NCBI RefSeq assembly: GCF_027066465.1
Contig: NZ_JAMONU010000080.1
Coordinates: forward strand, 1 to 8,703
Length of the DNA: 8,703 nucleotides
Direction: 5' to 3'
Source of the DNA: Thermococcus sp.
GTDB lineage: Archaea; Methanobacteriota_B; Thermococci; Thermococcales; Thermococcaceae
The notes beneath the pieces were generated by a model that ran no database searches, was not told where the DNA came from, and saw only the letters and a list, made by a program, of their open reading frames with translations. How positions within the stretch are numbered: the first letter of the stretch is position 1; every line of letters begins with the position of its first letter. Both the position numbers and the translations under genes were made by a program. This document shows, in pieces, positions 1 to 4,569 of this stretch.

Positions 1-17
1 AGCTGTATCTTTCTTCT

Positions 18-706
18 GTTGCAATAAGACTCTAGGAGAATTGAAAGTTTACAACCTTTTTTACACGAGACACGACTTCATAGGGTTGCAATAAGACTCT
101 AGGAGAATTGAAAGGTAATCGATCAGAGCCTTCCCGCGAACAGCACTTGGGCGTTGCAATAAGACTCTAGGAGAATTGAAAGATCGGTGCTGAGGCTAAG
201 GCGAGTTCTACGACTTCCTGTTGCAATAAGACTCTAGGAGAATTGAAAGTTCGCATAAAGGGACGTGGAAGGAAGAGCAAAACCGCGTTGCAATAAGACT
301 CTAGGAGAATTGAAAGCCGTGCGTGGAAGCAATGCTGTCTGACTTCAAGCCCGAGTAGTTGCAATAAGACTCTAGGAGAATTGAAAGAGCGCGATGAGGA
401 GCAGGTTAAAGTCCCGGTCCGGGTTGCAATAAGACTCTAGGAGAATTGAAAGAGAGGCACTATGGCGAAGAGGCCAACACTATTTGGGGTTGCAATAAGA
501 CTCTAGGAGAATTGAAAGGTGTTCATTTTGATTGGGAACACCCTCTGGCTAATCGTTGCAATAAGACTCTAGGAGAATTGAAAGCTATTACTCATCTTAT
601 TACTCCTACTACTGCCCCCTAGTTGCAATAAGACTCTAGGAGAATTGAAAGTTCAGGAATTCCTTAAGGCTTATGAAAAGGCCGTTGAGGTTGCAATAAG
701 ACCCTA
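18..706 (+). CRISPR. CRISPR array, leader-distal end (10 perfect repeats plus 1 degenerate)
   Basis: Ten identical 30-nt repeats start at 18, 85, 153, 220, 287, 358, 423, 489, 555 and 622, followed by a truncated copy at 690. Each begins GTTGCAATAAGAC and ends ATTGAAAG. The ten complete spacers are 35 to 41 nt long (37, 38, 37, 37, 41, 35, 36, 36, 37, 38) and all different. ATTGAAAG is the 8-nt 5' crRNA tag made by Cas6 in Pyrococcus and Thermococcus, so the array is transcribed left to right. The degenerate repeat at the right marks the old, leader-distal end. Bases 1-17 are probably the tail of another spacer, so the leader and newest spacers lie off the left edge. No cas gene is in the window, so the subtype cannot be read here. 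Confidence 0.98.
690..706 (+). repeat. Truncated terminal CRISPR repeat
   Basis: Bases 690-706 match the first 17 nt of the repeat with one change (T to C at repeat position 14); similarity is lost from repeat position 18 onward. The retained 5' block GTTGCAATAAGA is the part that Thermococcales Cas6 is known to bind. The cleavage site (between repeat nt 22 and 23) and the ATTGAAAG tag are gone. The spacer at 652-689 therefore has a normal upstream repeat but no cleavable downstream one. Confidence 0.9.
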
Positions 707-728
707 AAGGGGAGCGCTGGGCGCAACC

Positions 729-735
729 CTTAAAT
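729..735 (+). promoter_or_regulatory. Candidate TATA box for the encapsulin-like gene
   Basis: CTTAAAT at 729-735 lies about 36 bp before the ATG at 768. Transcription would start near 757, leaving a short leader that includes GGTG at 758-761. The match is weaker than the TTTATAA boxes elsewhere in the window, and TTAATTT at 745-751 is a possible but too-close alternative. It begins only about 20 bp after the CRISPR array ends. Confidence 0.45.
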
Positions 736-767
736 CCCCTACGCTTAATTTCCCCAAGGTGTTGGAA

Positions 768-1043
768 ATGCGCGGAGACCTTATACGGATTCTAAGCTCT
801 GTCGAAGAGAAGGCGAACGAGCTTAAGCTCGACGGCTTCAACCCGGACGTGGTTCTCGTCGGTGCCGAGGCCTACAGGTTCATAAGGGCGCAGGTCAACG
901 AGGAGTTCGGCGGTGATGAGGAAGTCCTCGAGCTTTCCGGCCTCGTCGTGAGGATTGTTGACGAACTCGGCGGGGACGCGGTGGTTATAGACAGCAAGGC
1001 CCTCGGCTACGCCCCGGCCGCAAAGCGCTTCAGGGTCGTGTGA
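768..1043 (+). CDS. Family 4B encapsulin-type shell protein (DUF1884, HK97 A-domain only)
   Basis: A 91-residue protein. Its opening MRGDLIRIL, the block DGFNPD (residues 22-27) and LGGDAVVIDSKALG (67-80) closely match what I recall of Pyrococcus furiosus PF0899 (structure 2PK8). That family (DUF1884) has been reclassified as Family 4 encapsulin: a truncated HK97 phage-capsid fold keeping only the A domain, restricted to thermophilic archaea. I chose ATG 768 over an in-frame GTG at 759 because GGTG at 758-761 sits 6 nt before it and the homologue starts with the same MRGDLIRIL. There is no signal peptide or membrane segment, so it should be cytosolic and self-assembling. Whether it forms closed shells is not known from sequence. 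Its last 14 bp overlap the end of the opposing CitG-like gene, the obvious partner or cargo candidate. Family call is strong; function is inferred. Confidence 0.88.
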   Translation: MRGDLIRILSSVEEKANELKLDGFNPDVVLVGAEAYRFIRAQVNEEFGGDEEVLELSGLVVRIVDELGGDAVVIDSKALGYAPAAKRFRVV

Positions 1044-1947
1044 GCCAGGCCCTTCCGTCTCTCATCTCAACCCTCACGCCGGCCAGAAAGAGCAGGCCCA
1101 GCGAAACGGCCGTGACGTCGGCCAGACTGCCGGGGTTCCTCAGGTCGCCCTTCTCGGCCATGAACCTTTCAAAGGCTTCACCGCTGATTTCCCCCTTAAC
1201 TGTCCTCTCGGCCATTCTCCTAACCAGCTCCGCTTCTTCATTTCCCGCTTTCCTCTCGATGAGCGTATCCCTGACCTCGCTCAGCAGTCTGAGGAAGACT
1301 CCAAGGATTGCCTCCTCAAGCGGACCCGGGAGTTTCTCCATGAGCCTCCCGAAGGTTGAGTAGGTGAGCCTGTATCCGGTAAGCCACTCCCTGAAGACTA
1401 GTTCCCTCTCGGCGCTCATCTCGGCGAGTCTGAGAAGGTTTATCCCGTCCCTGAAGAGTTCCTCAAAGGCCTTCTCCGAATAAACGTCGTACTCAACTCC
1501 CCTCGGAAGGCCCTTGGGGCTGGCCCTCCTAATCGCCCTGTAGAGCTCCATCGTGTCCCTCACGGTTGACTCCTCGATGAGGAGAAGGGCTTTAGTTCCG
1601 CCTTCTTCTATCCTCTCCGTCATGGACAGCCCCATTATCAGGGGTATCGAGAGGACTATCACTCCGAAGTTGGGGTTCGCGTCCTGAACGCGCCTGCTTG
1701 CCTCCACGCTCCTCCTGATTAGTTCGCCGATTCCGGCCTCGCTGGGCTTGATTAGACCCCTGCCGATGTCCCTTCCTCTTTTGGCGGCTTCGTGGTACAC
1801 ACCGGCTAGGGCAGGATACGCCGCGATGAAGCTGTAGAGGCTCAAATCCTCGAAGTCCCTGCGCCTGCTCACGTTTCCCGGCTTTGGAACGGCCGCTTCA
1901 ATCAGGGGACCTGTTATAAACGCCCTGACGAGCTCCCATTCGTTCAT
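1030..1947 (-). CDS. CitG/MdcB-like triphosphoribosyl-dephospho-CoA synthase
   Basis: A 305-residue soluble protein of the CitG family, which makes 2'-(5''-triphosphoribosyl)-3'-dephospho-CoA and adenine from ATP and dephospho-CoA. This is the prosthetic-group precursor for the acyl carrier proteins of citrate lyase and malonate decarboxylase. Visible family signatures are the N-terminal E17...PKPGNVSRR (21-29), a central NPNFGVIVLSIPL (91-103) and the C-terminal NPGSLADVTAVSLGLLFL (271-288), equivalent to the PGG(S)AD block of CitG. The ATG at 1947 follows GGTGGTG in the leader. The upstream TGA abuts this ATG directly, so the gene is translationally tied to the small membrane protein before it. 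No citrate lyase or malonate decarboxylase gene is present in the window, and Thermococcales are not known for these enzymes, so the real substrate or acceptor is unclear. The 3' end overlaps the encapsulin-like gene. Confidence 0.85.
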   Translation of the reverse strand: MNEWELVRAFITGPLIEAAVPKPGNVSRRRDFEDLSLYSFIAAYPALAGVYHEAAKRGRDIGRGLIKPSEAGIGELIRRSVEASRRVQDANPNFGVIVLSIPLIMGLSMTERIEEGGTKALLLIEESTVRDTMELYRAIRRASPKGLPRGVEYDVYSEKAFEELFRDGINLLRLAEMSAERELVFREWLTGYRLTYSTFGRLMEKLPGPLEEAILGVFLRLLSEVRDTLIERKAGNEEAELVRRMAERTVKGEISGEAFERFMAEKGDLRNPGSLADVTAVSLGLLFLAGVRVEMRDGRAWLTRP

Positions 1948-2172
1948 TCACACCACCAGATATACGAGCAGATACAGGATGTAAAGGATGAGAACGACCC
2001 GTCTCAGCCTTCTGAAGCTCAGATAGAGGCCTGCCGCAATGAGTGTAACTCCCCAGAAGGCCCTTCTTATGGGCTCCTCATACCTGTACAGAACGTCCAG
2101 GAGTGCAGGGTGGAACTGCTGGAGCAGGAGGATTGCTCCCAGAAAAATGAGGATGAGTCCGATGCCCCTCAT
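1948..2172 (-). CDS. Small multi-TM membrane protein, LiaI/LiaF-TM-like
   Basis: A 74-residue, highly hydrophobic protein. It has membrane segments at about residues 3-18 (IGLILIFLGAILLL), 38-52 and 58-74, with a basic loop (RRLRR, 54-58) that should face the cytoplasm. The opening glycine-leucine pattern resembles the TM module found in LiaI/LiaF and in PspC-associated proteins of bacteria; this is resemblance, not a firm assignment. Its ATG overlaps the TGA of the PspC gene by 4 bp (ATGA), with GGTGAG in the leader. Its own TGA touches the ATG of the CitG-like gene. It is the middle cistron of a three-gene operon and probably a membrane partner of the PspC protein. Confidence 0.75.
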   Translation of the reverse strand: MRGIGLILIFLGAILLLQQFHPALLDVLYRYEEPIRRAFWGVTLIAAGLYLSFRRLRRVVLILYILYLLVYLVV

Positions 2173-2585
2173 CTGCCCTCACCTCTGAGGAGGAGCAGTG
2201 AGCCAAGACCGAGCAACGCAAGCGCGAGAACGGTTCTAACTCCTATGCTGGTTGGAGCAACCGTCTCGACAAGCAGGAGGGCCCCCAGAACAAGCAGTAT
2301 TATTCCGGCGAGTTTTTCCTCCTCTGAATCTGGCGTCACAATCTCTTTTACTTCTCCCACAATGCGCTCCGCCCTCTTTTCAACGTCTTCATCTTCTTCA
2401 CCCTCTGAGGGCATTATGACAGCCGCGAGAAAGTAGAACACTGTCATTGCCACTGGATGGAATATGAACAGCAACAGGTAACCTAACCTGACGAGCACGG
2501 GGTCCGTGCCGAGGTATTCGGCTATTCCACCTAAAACTCCGAGGAGCACCCTGTTCTTACTCGAACGCCTCAGCTTCCTCTCCAT
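2169..2585 (-). CDS. PspC-domain membrane protein
   Basis: A 138-residue protein. Residues 3-60 form a PspC domain: a basic N-terminus (RKLRRSSKNR), the signature LLGVLGGIAEYLGTDPVLVRL, then a membrane helix at about 35-57. An acidic linker follows (EGEEDEDVEKRAE, 61-73), then two more membrane segments at about 93-110 and 117-134 with a LiaI/LiaF-TM-like look. In bacteria PspC is part of the phage-shock envelope-stress response; in archaea the domain is common but its job is not established. It is the first cistron of the operon leading to the small membrane protein and the CitG-like enzyme. The ATG at 2585 has only a weak ribosome binding site (GGATGGAG, very close), fitting a short leader from the TATA-like element at 2616-2624. 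Confidence 0.88.
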   Translation of the reverse strand: MERKLRRSSKNRVLLGVLGGIAEYLGTDPVLVRLGYLLLFIFHPVAMTVFYFLAAVIMPSEGEEDEDVEKRAERIVGEVKEIVTPDSEEEKLAGIILLVLGALLLVETVAPTSIGVRTVLALALLGLGSLLLLRGEGR

Positions 2586-2615
2586 ACTCCATCCAATGAG
2601 AGTTGGACGGTTGGT

Positions 2616-2624
2616 CTAAAAACC
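2616..2624 (-). promoter_or_regulatory. Candidate TATA box of the pspC-TM-citG operon
   Basis: On the minus strand this reads GGTTTTTAG, about 35 bp upstream of the PspC ATG at 2585, which predicts a leader of about 10 nt. It lies in the 62-bp gap between the stop of the beta-repeat protein gene (2648) and the PspC start. The operon could thus be expressed separately or by read-through from 3358. Confidence 0.4.
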
Positions 2625-2647
2625 TACCTCCTCTCAAAGCGGTTTCT

Positions 2648-3358
2648 TCAGCCTATGGTGACGTCGCCCATTACGTCGCTCAGGCTGACCTCGACGGCTG
2701 TGCTTTCCCTGTGGGTTCTCTCCGTAACGCTTCCCATGACGTCTTTTTCCTCAAGGACTACACCTGCTCCCCGTGGAACCGATATCGCGATATCTCCGAC
2801 GACATTCCTTATCTCAACGCTCCCCTCGGCCTTTATCCTGATGCCCCCGACGACGTCGCTTATCCGGTAGCTGGCCCATTCCCTGCCGACGATTGTCCCA
2901 ACGACGTCCGACATTTCCACACTGGTCGCTCTGGCCTCTATAAGAACGTTCCCAACGAGGTCTTGAAGGTTGATGCCCTCGAGCTTTCCGGGGACTTCGA
3001 CTACAACCGTCCCGTTCCCGTATTCACTGCAGACGTTCCTCCTCTTAAAGAGGCCCGTTTTCTCCTCCGGGCAGTAGAGAATCAGCGCGTCCCCCTGGGC
3101 GCTTACCCTAACGGGCAGGTTGCTCTTCACGACTATCCCGCTCGTGTTTCCCTCGGCTATCAAAACGTTTGCCACAACGTCCCTTATCTCAAGCTCCGAG
3201 GCCGTAAAGGTTCCCACCGTGACGAGCCTTCCCGCGGTTTTCTTCGGAGAGGGCTTTATCAGGGCTTTTCCGCCCACGGACAGAACCAGCACGGCACCAA
3301 CGAGCAGGAGAACAAGAAAGACGACAATGAGCACTCCCAGCAGTCCGCCCTTCCTCAT
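2648..3358 (-). CDS. Membrane-anchored beta-repeat protein, DUF4097/toastrack-like
   Basis: A 236-residue protein. Residues 5-28 are one long hydrophobic helix after MRKGG, with no obvious cleavage site, so it is probably a membrane anchor with the rest outside the cell. The body repeats a short motif of the form [LI]-x-[DN]-[VL]-[VM]-G-x-[IV]: LQDLVGNVLI (131), MSDVVGTIVG (149), ISDVVGGIRI (166), IRNVVGDIAI (183), KDVMGSV (205) and LSDVMGDVTI (226), with a diverged copy IRDVVANVLI at 58. The 17-22 residue spacing suggests a stacked beta structure like DUF4097 adhesin/toastrack domains, which occur with PspC and LiaF in bacteria. C96 and C110 could form an external disulfide; N71 and N115 are glycosylation sequons. 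The ATG at 3358 follows GGTGG. It lies 62 bp upstream of the pspC operon on the same strand. Confidence 0.72.
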   Translation of the reverse strand: MRKGGLLGVLIVVFLVLLLVGAVLVLSVGGKALIKPSPKKTAGRLVTVGTFTASELEIRDVVANVLIAEGNTSGIVVKSNLPVRVSAQGDALILYCPEEKTGLFKRRNVCSEYGNGTVVVEVPGKLEGINLQDLVGNVLIEARATSVEMSDVVGTIVGREWASYRISDVVGGIRIKAEGSVEIRNVVGDIAISVPRGAGVVLEEKDVMGSVTERTHRESTAVEVSLSDVMGDVTIG

Positions 3359-3390
3359 GCTTCCACCATGAAAATATCTTCATGTTTCCC

Positions 3391-3398
3391 GTATAAAG
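3391..3398 (-). promoter_or_regulatory. TATA box of the beta-repeat membrane protein gene
   Basis: On the minus strand this reads CTTTATAC, about 36 bp before the ATG at 3358. It predicts a leader of roughly 12 nt that contains the GGTGG ribosome binding site. It sits in the 69-bp gap after the pfpI stop. Confidence 0.6.
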
Positions 3399-3407
3399 TT
3401 TACGCGG

Positions 3408-3427
3408 AAAATTAAGAAAGCCAAAAT
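3408..3427 (-). terminator. T-rich terminator candidate after pfpI
   Basis: Immediately after the pfpI TGA the minus strand has several short T runs (TTTT, TTTC, TTTT), the usual look of an archaeal oligo-T termination region. There is no hairpin. It lies just upstream of the TATA box at 3391-3398. Confidence 0.4.
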
Positions 3428-3928
3428 TCATCGAAGCAGTTTGACGAACTCTCTCATCCAGGCGTATAAATCGCCGGGGTGCCTTGAGCTGACCCAGTTG
3501 CCGTCAACGACGACCGGCTCGTCAGCCCATTCCACGCCGGCGTTCCTCATGTCGTCCCTTATCCCCGCGTAGCTCGTTCCCTTTCTTCCCCTCAGAACCC
3601 CGGCGGATATTAAAACCTGCGGTCCGTGGCAGATTGTCGCAACGGGCTTCCCGTCCTCGAACATCTTCTTCGCTATGGCAACGGCCCTCTCGCTGAGCCT
3701 CACCCTCTCCGGCGCCCTTCCTCCCGGGAGAACGAGGGCGTCGAACTCATCCGGATCCACCTCGTCAAAGCTCAGCTGTGCCTCAACCGTGTAGCCGTGC
3801 TTTCCAGTAATCCTCCCCCGCTCGAAGCTCGCTATGTAAACCTCGTGGCCGTCCTCCCTGAGCCTGTGGAGCGGATAAATCAGCTCGACGTCCTCAAAAT
3901 CGTTTGCACTCAGAAACAGAACCTTCAC
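3428..3928 (-). CDS. pfpI: PfpI-family intracellular protease / glyoxalase-deglycase
   Basis: A 166-residue DJ-1/PfpI-superfamily protein, nearly identical in plan to Pyrococcus furiosus PfpI and P. horikoshii PH1704. The nucleophile elbow is ICHGP with C100 and H101. E74 (PGGRAPER) supplies the third catalytic residue from a neighbouring subunit, and E12 is also conserved. These enzymes form hexameric rings in the cytosol; they were described as ATP-independent peptidases and later credited with glyoxalase/deglycase activity on methylglyoxal damage. I chose GTG at 3928 (MKVLFLSAN) rather than the more upstream GTG at 3937. It restores the family's 166-residue length and C100/H101 numbering, and GGTGGTGG lies directly before it. 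It is a single gene with its own promoter, in the same orientation as the regulator upstream. Confidence 0.95.
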   Translation of the reverse strand: MKVLFLSANDFEDVELIYPLHRLREDGHEVYIASFERGRITGKHGYTVEAQLSFDEVDPDEFDALVLPGGRAPERVRLSERAVAIAKKMFEDGKPVATICHGPQVLISAGVLRGRKGTSYAGIRDDMRNAGVEWADEPVVVDGNWVSSRHPGDLYAWMREFVKLLR

Positions 3929-3971
3929 TTCCACCACCCCCTAAACGTTCAGAAGGATATATGGATGTCCG

Positions 3972-3979
3972 CTTATAAC
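3972..3979 (-). promoter_or_regulatory. TATA box of pfpI
   Basis: On the minus strand the sequence is GTTATAAG, within GGGTTATAAGCGG, about 47 bp upstream of the chosen GTG at 3928. The expected start of transcription near 3950 gives a leader of about 20 nt that includes the GGTGGTGG element. It lies between the regulator's stop (4004) and pfpI, so the two genes can be expressed independently. Confidence 0.6.
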
Positions 3980-3988
3980 CCTAACTGG

Positions 3989-3997
3989 ACAAAAATG
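3989..3997 (-). terminator. Oligo-T terminator candidate after the Lrp-type regulator
   Basis: A run of five T on the minus strand (CATTTTTGT) lies 7-15 bp past the regulator's TAA. This is a typical but minimal archaeal termination signal. Confidence 0.35.
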
Positions 3998-4003
3998 GTC
4001 AGA

Positions 4004-4456
4004 TTAGAGGGGAATTTCGGTGGTTTCCTTGTGGGTCTTCAGGACGACCATGGTGTGGGTTGACTCAATGCCCTCGATTTCCCCTATCCTGTCTAGGAAC
4101 TCGTTCAGCTCCTCGCTGCTGCGCGTTCTGATTTTGACGAGCATGTCGTAGTCTCCCGTGGTCTCGTAGATTTCTCCAATCTCCGGGTATTTCATGAGCT
4201 CTTTGGCAACGTGTGAATACATCCCGGCGTGGGCCTTTATGAGGATGAACGCGAGGATTTTGAAGCCGAGGGCATCCGGGTCAAGGATTACCGTGAACTT
4301 CCTTATGACCCCCCTGTCCTTGAGCTTCTTTATGCGCTCGTATATCGTGGACTCAGCGAGCCCTACCTCCTTTGAAATCTCCCTCAGGGGGGTTCTGCTG
4401 TTCTTCTGGAGTATCATCAGGATTTTCCTATCCACCTCATCGAGACCGCTTCTCAT
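4004..4456 (-). CDS. Lrp/AsnC (feast/famine) transcriptional regulator, FL11-like
   Basis: A 150-residue regulator. A winged helix-turn-helix occupies about residues 5-60 (turn LREISKEVGLAESTIYERI, 24-42). The RAM ligand-binding and oligomerisation domain follows (about 66-142), with the GDYD loop at 101-104 and THTM at 133-136. Length and sequence, including the ending LKTHKETTEIPL, match what I recall of P. horikoshii FL11 (PH1519). That regulator senses lysine, assembles from dimers to octamers and represses many genes when amino acids are plentiful. It is less like P. furiosus LrpA (141 residues). The ATG at 4456 follows GGTGAGG; a longer reading frame from a TTG at 4489 would start upstream of the expected transcription start and is rejected. 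It is divergent from the GTPase gene, with a 113-bp shared intergenic region. Confidence 0.92.
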   Translation of the reverse strand: MRSGLDEVDRKILMILQKNSRTPLREISKEVGLAESTIYERIKKLKDRGVIRKFTVILDPDALGFKILAFILIKAHAGMYSHVAKELMKYPEIGEIYETTGDYDMLVKIRTRSSEELNEFLDRIGEIEGIESTHTMVVLKTHKETTEIPL

Positions 4457-4474
4457 AGCCTCACCACCACAGCG

Positions 4475-4484
4475 GAAAATTTTC
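4475..4484. promoter_or_regulatory. Candidate autoregulatory operator (perfect palindrome)
   Basis: GAAAATTTTC is a perfect 10-bp palindrome between the minus-strand TATA box (4493-4500) and the regulator's expected transcription start near 4470. The FL11 consensus as I remember it is TGAAAWWWTTTCA; this site has the same GAAA/TTTC arms but one base less between them. The position would let the regulator block its own promoter. Confidence 0.45.
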
Positions 4485-4492
4485 GGCAATCC

Positions 4493-4500
4493 TTATAAAT
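4493..4500 (-). promoter_or_regulatory. TATA box of the Lrp-type regulator
   Basis: On the minus strand this reads ATTTATAA, a near-ideal archaeal TATA box, about 40 bp before the ATG at 4456. The predicted leader is about 14 nt and includes GGTGAGG. Confidence 0.7.
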
Positions 4501-4523
4501 TTGCCGATTTGAGGTAACCATAC

Positions 4524-4532
4524 TTTTATAAA
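4524..4532 (+). promoter_or_regulatory. TATA box of the GTPase gene
   Basis: TTTTATAAA on the plus strand lies about 42 bp before the ATG at 4570, with transcription expected near 4552. GAGGGG at 4559-4564 is the ribosome binding site. The box is divergent from, and 24 bp away from, the regulator's own TATA box. Confidence 0.7.
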
Positions 4533-4569
4533 AATCCGCCCATCTTTAGTCTTTCGGGAGGGGCCAGCG

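Noticed and set aside
167..364. Minus-strand 65-codon open frame
   Set aside because: It runs through CRISPR repeats and spacers, so it is an accident of the array.
759..767. Longer GTG start for the encapsulin-like protein
   Set aside because: It overlaps the ribosome binding site and adds three residues before the MRGDLIRIL start shared with PF0899.
2603..3415. Plus-strand 270-codon open frame
   Set aside because: It lies fully antisense to the minus-strand beta-repeat gene, which has a membrane anchor, repeated motifs, ribosome binding site and TATA box. The antisense translation has no family signature or plausible start signal.
3929..3937. Longer GTG start for PfpI
   Set aside because: It overlaps the GGTGGTGG element and breaks the match to the 166-residue family length and C100/H101 numbering.
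4457..4489. Eleven-residue N-terminal extension of the Lrp-type regulator from a TTG
   Set aside because: It begins upstream of the expected transcription start and lacks a ribosome binding site; ATG 4456 gives the 150-residue family length.
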